Of a stretch of DNA of 64,000 nucleotides, positions 37,634 through 48,423 are shown piece by piece. The stretch covers positions 1 through 64,000 of the forward strand of contig CAJJDN010000049.1 in the NCBI GenBank assembly GCA_905182985.1, given 5' to 3'. How positions within the stretch are numbered: the first letter of the stretch is position 1; every line of letters begins with the position of its first letter. The translations under genes were made by a program, and so were the position numbers. The notes beneath the pieces were generated by a model, which saw nothing but the letters and a program-made list of their open reading frames with translations, made no database searches and was not told the DNA's origin. The DNA is from Paramecium sonneborni (taxonomy: Eukaryota; Ciliophora; Oligohymenophorea; Peniculida; Parameciidae).

Positions 37634-38439
37634 TCATTTTAATAAATTATTTAATAAATCAATAGCTGTAAATATCTGCTGTTATGCATTTTTATACTAT
37701 TTAAAATCAAGTTCAGAAATAGCTGCTCTAATTTTAGTTTTTGTTTCTTTTTCTAAATTTTCATATTTTTCAAGTTCTTAAGTTTTTTTCCATTCAAATT
37801 TTCCAATTTTAGGAGCCTCAGAATTTAATAAAGCAGGTTAATGAGGTTAATTACATATATTTTCTGTAGGTAAATCAAATAAATAACTTTCTACAAATAC
37901 TTTAAGATTAATTTTCTAATTATTTATATAGATTCCACTACTTTCCATTTTATTATATTGTTCTATTGCTTTATATTATGAATATTTTTCTAAAATATTA
38001 GTAATTATACTTTTTTCATGAAAATCATCTCTAAGTGGTTTGAAGAATGATAAAATAGAAAACAAATGAACTGCAAAAATAAATGATGAGCATAATTCAT
38101 CTTATCCTTATCTTTCCAGATCATCAATATGATTAAATAGTCTTAATGCTGAATCTTCAATATTGCGCATATCAACTTCAAAAGATTAGAATCGTTTTTC
38201 ATTTTGTTTTTTCAATAAATCAATCTCTTATCTAATAATAGTAATTTGTTTATTAAGAATCTATTGGATTTATAATGATAAAGAATTACAATAAAATTGG
38301 GTACTTTAAAATTGCTATTAATATAAGAAAGAACTTTCTTGATTGCGAAGTATTTAATATAATAAGCCATAGGAGGATTGATTTGTTTTATTTAATCTCC
38401 AAGAAGCAACATGGTATTTAAGTAATCAAAATTGATCAT
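37634..38439 (-). CDS. VTA1: VTA1/LIP5-like ESCRT-III/VPS4 regulator
   Basis: A 258-residue protein. The N-terminus (INPPMAYYIKYFAIKKVLSYI) matches the Vta1 MIT-like pattern 'P..AYY.RLYA...GL'. The C-terminus (TKIRAAISELDFKQYKNAQQQIFTAIDLLNNLLK) matches the Vta1 C-terminal dimer domain, which contacts the VPS4 ATPase (AxSALQFEDVxTAxxNLxKAL). Vta1 stimulates VPS4 in multivesicular-body sorting and membrane scission. One 29-nt intron (38261-38289). An in-frame TGA shortly upstream fixes the ATG at 38437-38439, which overlaps the stop of the next upstream gene (see that entry). Confidence 0.8.
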
Positions 38440-39642
38440 ATATTTATATCTAATTAATCAGTTTTTTATGAATTTTTAGAATCAAAATGGATGATAGAAC
38501 CTTCATTTACATTATTAACCATATGATCTTCATATAAATTTTAGACATCTTTAACATTAAATAAAGACTTAATTGGTTTATGGTCTGTCAATTATAACCC
38601 AGATGTATTCCCTCTATTATTATAATCCAATTCAATACCGATGAGAATTTGGACAAGTTCTTCTATTCGCAGAGTTACATTATAAATCTAATTACCTACC
38701 ACTGCTCTTCTAACTAGATAATGGTAAAGGCTCTTTAACATGAAAACTTTAAGCATCTTCTACATCTGCGTCTTCTTAATCCCAATCTATTGGTTATTTA
38801 TTATTATTTTAAGATTTTTAATTATTTGTTAATGGATTTAGATTTGTCTATTATATATAATTTCTAGATAGAATATTAGTTTAAATGTTTGTTTGATTTT
38901 ATGTAATTTCTTATAATTTTTCATCTAACTTTCCTGTTGTTGATGTTGTTGATGGTTTTTATGCAATTTTTCTTTTTAGCAATATATATTCATAAGTTGT
39001 TATTCCCTTAAATCGAAAATATATATGCATAACAAGTAAAAATGTTATTGGTATCAGTAACAAAAACGTAATACCTATCTCAATATAACAAATTATTGAT
39101 TTTATCATAAAACTCACAATCATTACAGTAATTAGATATAGTTCTAATAAAAACATTAATATAAAGAAAAATTTGTAATTTTACGATCCAATACAATTGT
39201 TTAACCAAATACAATGATGATCAAATTAATCCGTACATCGATTGCATGATTTACAATGTTTTGAAGGTCCCTTAACAAAAGCTAAACAAATTTTACAATA
39301 ACAATTTAATTTTGTTTGATATTTTGCTCTTTGTATATTCATTTATATATTTACTTTTATGCCTTCAATCTATATTAATGATATATTTCAGGATCGGTTG
39401 GATCAATTTTTGTTGTGATAAACCAAAATAATGTGATAAAAAATGTGAAGAGCGATACTAACATCCAGATGCGATTCTGATAAAATTTTCAAAAATGTTA
39501 TGCTTACATATTCTAATGTTTCAAAGAGAATCAACAAATAATGCCCTAAGTATATCATTGCTGCAGAAATTTAGTAATAATTTATTTCTTTTTTACACTG
39601 AAATCCATGTCTAATCACTATATTTTAATTACTTTAATTCAT
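38436..39642 (-). CDS. DHHC-type palmitoyltransferase
   Basis: A 371-residue protein S-acyltransferase. Two N-terminal membrane segments are followed by the zinc-binding cysteine-rich domain (CYCKICLAFVKGPSKHCKSC...CTDQFDHHCIWLNNCIG), with catalytic DHHC at about residues 122-125, two more membrane segments, and the TTxE motif (GITTYEYIL). Introns: 39477-39507 (31 nt), 39329-39354 (26 nt) and 38714-38747 (34 nt); the last is inferred from the frame needed to read RRAVVGNQIYNVTLRIEELV. The start at 39642 gives the RHGFQCKKE head; a later ATG at 39558 is possible. It ends in ATGA, sharing three bases with the VTA1-like start. Confidence 0.92.
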
Positions 39643-39657
39643 TATTAATTAATAATA

Positions 39658-39980
39658 TCATTATTAAATAAAATCGTCATAGCTACATTCATTTCCACTT
39701 TGATTAATTTTTTTACTATTTTTAAAATGTATTTGGCCAATTTTAATAATTGACATTTAGTTGAAGTCTAAATTTGCATCATTTATTATCCTTTACAATA
39801 ATTTTAATAAAAAATTACTTTTACTGATTTACTCTTTGCTTTTTTATTGCAACAACCGAAATATTTTCAATTTCATTTTCCCTATTATTAATAGTCTTTC
39901 GAAACAATAAATCAATTAATTTTTATAACATCTATCAAAATTTATTAATTTTATATATTTACTTCATTAGAATTGAACAT
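39658..39980 (-). CDS. Small 87-residue protein, three exons
   Basis: A six-codon first exon (MFNSNE), a middle exon (MLQKLIDLLFRKTINNREN...) and a last exon (NDANLDFNQMSIIKIGQIHF...GNECSYDDFIQQ) joined by introns 39932-39962 (31 nt) and 39818-39791 (28 nt). Both introns have clean GT/AG ends, and the frame stays open only when both are removed. It ends 15 bases before the start of the DHHC gene on the same strand. No domain recognised. Confidence 0.65.
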
Positions 39981-40293
39981 TTATATTGTAAAAAATTTTC
40001 AAAAAAACTTCTTAAAATTAAACACCATTTTAAAAGTGCGATTCTTAAATAAAAATTCGCTATTTTATATTGTATTTTAACAATCTCGCCCTTTCTAAAA
40101 TATGATATTTTTTATACTTAAGATCATCATATCAATCAATCAATTATTATTGAAAATTTAAAATAATGTAAGAGAAATCCAATAATTTTAAGAATTATCT
40201 TAACAAATAAATAAAAGTTTAGACTATAAACTTAATATTAAAATAAGATAGATAATATAAAAAATATTATAATATATATCCATATATATTTTA
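39981..40293. other. AT-rich gap between minus-strand genes
   Basis: No coding frame or RNA gene recognised. It probably holds the promoter of the 87-residue gene and the 3' end of the WD40 gene. Confidence 0.6.
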
Positions 40294-41304
40294 TCAGTTT
40301 TTAAATTTTCTAATTTAAATTTGTTCAGTTTTATAACACCAAGTTATAAAATATTATCCATCTTAACTAAGAGTTCCAAATGTTCGATTAGAAAAGAAAT
40401 TAATTGCAAATTAAAATTTACACTAATATTCTAAAGAGTGAAAAACGTCAAATTATAGAAAATTTACATATTCTCCATTTTTGCATATCAAAATTTACTT
40501 GCTATTATTATATAATTAGGGAAAACAAGGTGTACAATCATTATCCCCTCCTTTAATTGGGATAGTATTGCATTTTATATATTGTTATGAGCATTAATTT
40601 AATCTATATAATTCAATTTATTCGCTACCTTCGAAAGTTTCTCCATCAGGAGAGATATTCGGAAGAAATACAAATAATTCATTTTTTATGAAAGTAACTC
40701 TTCCACCTGAGATTTTAACATCTATTCTTTATTTTATACACCATAATCCATTCATTTAACATTCGGTAATTAGAATAGTTTTATCATTTGCACAAGAGAG
40801 TAATCTATTGCCTTCTTCATTTATAGACATTCCAAATATATCACTAGTATGTTTATTAATAGTTTAAAAGCAAGACCAAGTTTTAGTTGAAGTTGAATTT
40901 TACGACCAAAACTTAATACTCTTATCTGAAGAGCCACTAATGATTAAATCTTCTTATGGCTAACGAATTAATAAACAATTAACACTCTATGAATGTTCCT
41001 TTAATTTTATTAGATATTTAGAGTTTTAGTTGAGATTAATGTTCCAAATAAAAATTTAACTATCTGATGCACTAGATATAAAATTTTAATTATTTCTAAA
41101 CATATTCAATGTATGAACATAATTAGAATGTTTTCTTAATTTTTGAAGTAGTTTCAAATATCCTTCTTTGAAATAAAAAATATTGATTTTTGTTCCTGCT
41201 GACAATAATACTATCGAATTATCAAAATTTATAGCAATTGCCTTACAAAAATCTTAATACTTTAATGTCATCTCTGGAAGAAGCTGATAATTAAAAGGAC
41301 TCAT
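40294..41304 (-). CDS. WD40-repeat protein
   Basis: A 336-residue single-exon beta-propeller protein. WD repeats visible include FISSASDSQIFIWNI, LIISGSSDKSIKFWS and RLLSCANDKTILI, each preceded by an H-S/T-x-x-V segment; later blades are degenerate (FGTLSQDGQYFITWCY). A broken relative of the same protein lies at about 50985-53015. The coding frame continues upstream of the ATG past one in-frame TGA (41311-41313) into MILKIVIECALKERLDYC..., so an N-terminal extension may have been lost or may be joined by an unseen exon. Function: protein-interaction platform, partner unknown. Confidence 0.88.
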
Positions 41305-42255
41305 TTCAATTCAATTAATATTTGCAAATTAAATGATTTCTTTGCAATAATCAAGCCTTTCTTTTAATGCACATTCAATTACAATTTTCAGTATCATAAA
41401 ATAAAGAATAGATTAATAAATATCTTAACTTGAGAATGGACTTATAAAAATATTTCATAAAAAGATTAAAGTCACAAGAATCGTGAATTAAATACAATCA
41501 AAAATTCATCTAAAATAATAAGAAAGAATATATTCAAATATCATTATTAATTAGCACATTATGATAGAATGAGAAATTAGATAAATTTATAATACACATT
41601 TTTTGACTCTTAATTTAATCGTTATAAGTTTAAATAAATTTATGATTAACATTAATCCAAATTAAAAGTTTCTTTACATCTTTTTATAAATTTTTTTATT
41701 ATCATAGTGATATATATATGTAAAATTCAGTACACAATTGAAGTATAAGTTCTTTAGTAAATTTAAAAGTTGCTTGTTTAACTTATAATTAAATTGAAAA
41801 CCTTTATTTACAATTTAAATAATATATAAATTTTAGATAGATAACTTTTCTTCGTCTAATGTTAATCTTTTAAATGTCTAGCTTAATCAGTAACATTATT
41901 CAAACCTTTTCAATATTAATAGTATTTCAATCAAACTTGTTAATTATGATTCAACTAATCTTCTTAGTATTTCTTCCAATTAAAACAAATGCTGATTCTT
42001 TTTTCACCTATAAAGTCTTATTCTATTTGGCTTTATAGATATTATCAACAGTATGTATCAATTTATCGTAATGATATAAAAATTAAATTGAAATTAAAAT
42101 AAATGAGAAAGTTAGAAGAATAAAAGCATAATATTTAGAATGAAGATTAACGAGAGAATAGTTCTTGAATCTATATATTTATAAAAAATTATTGAATGCC
42201 TGAATTTATGAGAATGGTTGACTATTCTTATAAATTAATTTAAATTATCGTTAAA
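41305..42255. other. Intergenic region with a possible small membrane gene
   Basis: Mostly AT-rich sequence between divergent genes. It holds the small hydrophobic frame at 41874-42074 and a Q/E-rich open piece (KLEEQKHNIQNEDQREN) at about 42100-42155 that could be a further exon, but I could not join them with convincing splice sites. Confidence 0.5.
41874..42074 (+). CDS. Possible small two-pass membrane protein (66 residues)
   Basis: Open from ATG to TGA in the ciliate code, reading MSSLISNIIQTFSILIVFQS..., LLIMIQLIFLVFLPIKTNA, then FYLALQILSTVCINL. Two or three hydrophobic segments. The amino-acid pattern is more protein-like than the surrounding AT-rich sequence. There is no family match and the true 3' structure is unsure. 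Confidence 0.4.
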
Positions 42256-44973
42256 ATGGATATACAACAATTTGAAAAAGAACTAGTAACAAAATTACAA
42301 TTCAAAGCTTCATCACGAGTTGGGATTGACACTGTATTACTTAAAATATTCAAATTCTTTGATTTGACTAATTCAGGATTTCTGAAAAAATAAGACTTTT
42401 TAAAAGCAATAGCAAAATCAGGGGTAACAATAGCAGAATAAGATGTAAGTTAAATTTGTTATTTTAGTTTGCTGAAAAATTATGGAATCACTATTCAGAT
42501 GGTGTTTAACTAAATTATAAAGATTTTATCAATAGAGTTGTTATAAAAGACACAAATATAGAGGATTATTCGGAATCAAGAATAATAGCATCTCCATTAG
42601 ATTCTTTAAGAGCAAAAATATAATTAAAGGGAGCATTGGGGTTGTTAAATTTAGCAATAAGTTTACCAAATTAATTTAACTGTCAATAATTGTAAGAGTA
42701 TTTAAGAAGGTAAGGTATAGAAGTAGAAGGAATGTATTAAATATTTAACGGAGAGTTTATGAGTTAATCTAATTTGATGAGTTTAATAAAAGGATAGCTT
42801 ATGAATTAGTTTAGATAAGCATTAATAACTAATGTATTTTATACTTTTGAGACTCGAGAATTAACACCATAATTTTTAATAAATAGATTTTAATTTGATA
42901 AGCATCCAGAAATCAAGTTTTTGGGAAGAGATTAAAACGAAATAAAAGAAGAATTCATTACAGGACTTAGTCTTTATTTATAAATTAGAGCAATTAAAGT
43001 ATTGAGTTTATAGGATTGGTTAGACTTTTATTCATATTTTGGATTTAATATTTAAAATGATGAAATTTTCAGAAATATTATAGTTTAAGTTTGGAACTTA
43101 GATTAATTAAATTAATAATAATAAGCATCTCCATAATAAAGTGCAAAATAAAAGTCATATTAATAATAATTATAATAATCACCTGGATCTTAAAGATAAG
43201 TGAATTAATAATTAAATTTTTCTCCTGAAAATAAATCAACTAAATCATATTAATAATATTAACAATCTCAATTATAAAGAACGCCAATATAATAAAATAT
43301 ATAAGAACCTGTTTTAGAATAGTCTAGATAATCTGTACCGAAGTCTGTTAAATCTCATTAATCATAGAAATCGCATTAATCTTAATTATCATAATTATCT
43401 GCAACATCTAAATAAGTAGAGTTAATAGTTTAAAGAATTCGAAATAGATTAATATCAAGAGGAGCTAGAGGATTTATATCTTTGTATAGAGTATCGAAGA
43501 TTTTAGATGCTGATTAAGATGGAATGTTAAATTTATCAGAATTTAGAAAAGCTATTAGAGATCATAAAATAGAAGTAACTGATCCAGAAATAGATTTAGT
43601 ATTTTAATATTTTGATAGAGATTTATCAGGCTTAATTGATATTTGGGGATTTATGTTCGTATTAAGAGGTGAAATGAGTGAATAGAGATTATAATTAGTA
43701 GAATAATTATTTGAAAAATATAGACAAGGTGAGTTTATCACTATTTCAAATTTAAGAAATAATTTCATAGTAAGAAATCATCCTGATTTGAAAAATGGAA
43801 AAAAAAGTGATGATGAAATTACCTAAGATTTCTTTGAACCTTTATAATAATTACATAATATAAATGGAGGATTTGGGAATGAAAATATTAATAAAAATGA
43901 ACTTATAGAATACTTTAGTAATTTTAGTGCATCAATTCCTGATGACAAATATTTTGAATAAATCCTTGTTACTGTTTTTAAAATATAAGCAGAATAATAA
44001 AAAAGTCATCATGCTGGTAATAAATAAGTATTTGAACCAGATCATAAACGTAGTTATCTATAAGATCATCATCGTTATGTTGTTTAAGGTGGTAGTGTTT
44101 CTGCAAATGCACCATTTGGTACTTTTACTTAATAAGAACATTCTTAATAATAATAAAGACCAGCATCAGGTTTTGAATAACCAGCATCATTCAATATTTT
44201 TAAACCACTTTAAGATAATAATAATTCTAAATCAAATGTACAATTAGGTCATTCTTAAATTTCATAATAATCATCATAATAATAATAATAATAATAATAA
44301 TAATTTCATTTATAAATAGAGTAAACTCCTAAATAGTAAAAGTAAAAAATTGATAGTTTTTAAATTTTAAAAAATAAGATTATGTAAAGAGGTATAAGAG
44401 GATTAATTAATATTTAGTAAAGATTTAGAATTTTTGATTCATAAGGAGTAGGATCCTTATCTTTAAATGATTGGTTAAATAGTTTTAAATCTTGGAGATT
44501 GGATCTAAATGATTAGGTCATTTAAGATGTATTTAATTCATAGTAAATTAATGGGATGATTATATATGACAATTTTATTAAGAAACTTTAGGGTACTATG
44601 AGTTTAAGGAAATTTAATATTGTATAATAAGTATTTGAATCTTTGACTAAATAAAATATAGAAGTTTTGAAAAGTATGGAATGAAATTTATAATTAGATT
44701 AATTTAATGTAAAGGAACATCCAGATGTTAAATTGAATAGAAAAAGAGAAGATGAAATGTTATGTGAATTTATTGATACTTTTGAATAACACCATTAAAT
44801 ATTTGTAATTAATCTACTACTAATTATAGAGTGGAAGAGATTATTTAAAAAATCCAAATGTTTCTTTTGAAGAATTTATAGACTATTATAATAATTATAG
44901 TGCTTTGATAGAAGATGAGATATAATTTGAATAGTTCATGGTAGCAATTTGGAATGTGAGGAAGAGATTATGA
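42256..44973 (+). CDS. Triple calcyphosine-like EF-hand protein
   Basis: An 881-residue protein with three successive modules resembling calcyphosine/CAPSL calcium-binding proteins. EF-hand loops are visible, for example DLTNSGFLKKQDF (near the N-terminus) and DADQDGMLNLSEF with FDRDLSGLIDIWGF (middle). Each module contains the CAPSL-type 'HP.(I/L/V)K' helix (KHPEIKFLG, NHPDLKNGK, EHPDVKLNR), and the last ends with FEEFIDYYNNYSALIEDE, as in CAPSL. Q/S-rich linkers separate modules, including a (TAA)9 polyglutamine run at 44277-44303. Introns: 42445-42467, 44674-44697 and 44805-44829. CAPSL-type proteins are often ciliary calcium sensors; that role is inferred. Confidence 0.88.
44277..44303 (+). 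repeat. (TAA)9 microsatellite encoding polyglutamine
   Basis: Nine perfect TAA codons inside the EF-hand gene. They read as glutamine in this genetic code, so the run is a polyQ tract built from one codon, prone to replication slippage. Confidence 0.9.
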
Positions 44974-45050
44974 AAGATTTATATATTATAAAAAATACTA
45001 CTACAAATAATAATAAAATTTGAATTTAAAATAATTGAGAAGAGTAACTA

Positions 45051-47592
45051 ATGAGATTGAATGATTTGACTGAATCAAGGAAGATGTTAAAACAGTTGAA
45101 AGAAAAGGATGTTAGACCACCTAGATCATATAGTGACTTTTCAAAATCTCCAAGATAATTACAATTAGATACAATATAATTATATTCATGGGGTATATAT
45201 ATGAGTAGAATATATGTAGGTTTGAATACATGTGGATAATTGTTAAAATAAAATAAAAACATAAGTCCTCATTATTAAGGTATTTAATTGTGTTCAGCTG
45301 GTGAAAACCATACTATAATAGTTAATAATAAAAATGAAGTTTTAGGATTTGGTGATAATTAATTTGGTTAATTGGGATATGAATCTAACAATTAATCTAA
45401 ATTGACTCCAATATTTAAAGATTAAAGAATAACAAGTGTAATTTGTGGAGCAGAACATACATTTATGTTGACAGCTAAAGGTGAGGTATATTCTTGGGGT
45501 TTAAATTTAAAAGGGTAATTAGGTTTAGGTAGTTTTGATAATGTTTTCTAACCTACTCTTGTATATGGTCTATTGCCTTTTGGTACAAGTAATAGTAAAG
45601 CAAGAGAATTATAAATTGGACATAAAAGAATGAAAAGTGCAAATGAAGGAGATTAATCAACATCTCCAGGTTTAAAAGAAAGGTCCTCTTCTATTGATAA
45701 TATAATGGAATAAATCGTTATGATGAAAGAAAAGATTAAATAAAAGAGTTCAAATGAATTACAATGTTAAATTTTATTATAAAATGATGAAGCTGTATAA
45801 TAAATAGCTTGTGGAGCATTACATACAATTATTCTAACTAATAAAAATAGAGTTTTTTCATGTGGATTTGGAGAATCTTATGCTTTAGGACACCCTGAAA
45901 ATTAAACTATGAATGAATTCAAATAGATATTAAATTTATAACATTATAAAATTGACAAAATCTGTTGTGGATTAGCACATTCAGGATGTATAATAGAAGG
46001 TGGTAGACCTTTTATTTGGGGAGTTTGCAAATCTAATAAAGATTATTATAAATTACCTTAACAGATTAAAATTGTTGATGAATTAAATAATTAGTAATGT
46101 ATTCTAGAAATGAAAATGGGAGAAATGTTTACTATCTTTTTAAGTAGTAAAGGAGAAGTATATTCTATGGGTGAAAACATCTAAGGATAGTTAGGAATAG
46201 AATAAAATTCTACTGATGTTCCTATGAAAGTTTTAGGATTACCATTAATATCATAGATATCAACAGGAAGAAATCATTGTGTTGCTTTATCTGCTGATTA
46301 CAAATAGATATATGGATGGGGATCCAATATTTATGGATAATTAAATGGATAGCCTAGTATTAATTCAAAGGGAATCATTTCTCCTAAATTATTATTCTCT
46401 ATTCCAGAAACTTAAAAGATTGTTTGTGGTAATTTTCATACTCTGTTATTATCTACTTCTTATTTAGAAATTATTTTAGATGAGAATGAAAATCCTCATA
46501 AAGAATAAGATAAATTAAGTGAAGAAGTTGAGAAATTTAGAAATGAATAAGAAATATTAAAATAATAAAATATTTAACTGCAATAGAAATATGATAGAAT
46601 GAAAAATGATTTGATTTAGAAAAAGAAAGTTAAAGATTAAAAGGTTTAAACAAACGAATCTTATATTTAAAGATAAATAAAAAAATAATAATCCAAATTT
46701 GATATTTCTGCTTTAGAGATATCACCTGAAAGACCAATAAAACATAGAATATTTTAATCTAGTTTGGATATTGATTTTAATGATATAATGCTTGAAAAAT
46801 AAATAAGTGAAGGTGGTTATGGAGTAATTTATAGAGCTAAATGGAGAGAAACAACAGTTGCAGTTAAAATGTTTAAAATAGATGGAATGAATGAAAATCA
46901 TATAAGAGATTTTCTTTCTGAATGTCATGCAATGGAAGCACTTAGACATCCAAATATTGTAATGTTTTTAGGTGCTTGTACAAAACCACCTAATTTAGCA
47001 ATAGTTCTTGAATACTGTTAAAGAGGTTCATTATGGTAAGTAATATAAAATCATGATATCCATTTGACATGGGAAGATCGAAGAAAAATGGCTTTAGATG
47101 CAGCTAAAGGAGTCTTATATTTACACTCTTTCAATCCTCCTATTTTACATAGAGATTTGAAAAGTCTGAATTTATTATTAGATGAAGCTTTTAGAACTAA
47201 ATTAGCTGATTTTGGATGGACTAGAACTCTATCTAATTATATGACAAGTAAAATTGGAACATATTAATGGATGGCACCTGAAGTTATTGCTGGATAAATT
47301 TATACAGAAAAAGCTGATGTATTTAGTTTTGGTATAATCTTATGGGAAATAGCAGCAAGAGAACCTCCTTATAGAAGTAATATTATTAAATTATATATTA
47401 TTAGATATTACTGGATTACAAGTTTCTTTAGATGTATTAAATAATGATTTTAGACCAACTATTCCAAAAAAAACACCAGAAGTATTTGCTAGACTCACTA
47501 AAAGATGTTGGGATAGGGATCCTGAAAAACGTCCATCTTTTAAGGAAATTATTAAGGAATTGGAAATGATGAAATTTCCTCCCGCAATATGA
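45051..47592 (+). CDS. RCC1-repeat protein fused to a TKL-type protein kinase
   Basis: An 837-residue protein. Residues about 30-480 form an RCC1-like propeller (GEVYSWGLNLKGQLGLG, GALHTIILTNKNRVFSCG, GRNHCVALSADYKQIYGWG). A short coiled coil (about 490-560) leads to a kinase domain (about 575-830) with intact catalytic residues: GEGGYGVIYRA loop, VAVKMF lysine, HRDLKSLNLLLD loop, DFGW and MAPEVIAG. The overall look is tyrosine-kinase-like/MLK (TKL). One 28-nt intron (47377-47404) in the C-lobe. An in-frame TGA 15 bases upstream of the ATG supports the start. RCC1 kinases (NEK8/9-like in animals) link to cilia and centrosomes, but this kinase is TKL rather than NEK type. Confidence 0.93.
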
Positions 47593-47649
47593 TAATTAAT
47601 AAATTAAATCTTAATATAAATTTTTCATTAATATTTGTGATTATTAATA

Positions 47650-48423
47650 ATGTTTGCATTAACTAGAGGTATCCATTTTATTAAATATTATTAGCATTTA
47701 AATTTTAGCAACCAATATTTGCTTTCTCAAAATTTTAATTACTTCAAGATAAGTACTTTTTACCAATCAAACCAAAAAAACTAAGAAACATAGTATAATT
47801 ATATATTTAAATAATATTAGGAATAAGAAGTCCATGATAAAGCATTACAAGAATGGATATAAACTTATCAACCACCAAAAAGGATAACACCATTATCAGA
47901 AAAGATTCTTTATTATTAAAATAAGTTTCCACACTTGAAAGCTAAATGGGGTGATTTATTTAAGGCTATTAAATAATTGCCTGCAGAAGAATAAGCAAAA
48001 GATCAAGAAATTATTAATAAAAATATTTAGGAGAAGAAATAAGTTTATTAATAACTTTTGGAAGAGTATGAGAACAAATTCTATGTTAAAAAGGGTGCCT
48101 ATACTCTATAATAAATGTATTTTTAATCCCTCAAAAATGTTAATCTAAAACAATAATGGGTTTTATTTCATTAATTGACAGAAGAAGAAAAATAAAAATA
48201 TCAAGCTTTAGCTGATTAAGAAAACAAAAAATTAGCTGAAAAAAAGTAAAAGCTTGCTGAAATGTATGGAATTTCATTAAAACAATTGAAAAAAGAATTA
48301 ACTTAACTCAAATAATAAAGCAGAATGGAAAAAGAGCAGAAAAAAACTTCTTTTTTTTATTCATCTTCATCCTCATCTGATGATGAAAAGAGTAAAGAAA
48401 AAAAACAAGAAGAATAAAATTGA
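47650..48423 (+). CDS. HMG-box-like protein with probable mitochondrial presequence
   Basis: A 239-residue protein. The N-terminus (MFALTRAFKFQQPIFAFSKF) is basic, hydroxylated and free of acids, as in mitochondrial import signals. Two helical segments resemble HMG boxes: PPKRITPLSEKILYYQNKF...KAIKQLPAEEQAKDQE (about 65-115) and KQQWVLFHQLTEEEKQKYQALADQENKKL (about 155-190). The tail is K/E-rich with a serine run. Introns 47669-47694 and 47793-47820. Two HMG boxes plus a presequence recall mitochondrial transcription factor A (TFAM/Abf2), a DNA-packaging protein, but the box hallmark aromatic residues are only partly met, so this is a hypothesis. Confidence 0.7.
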
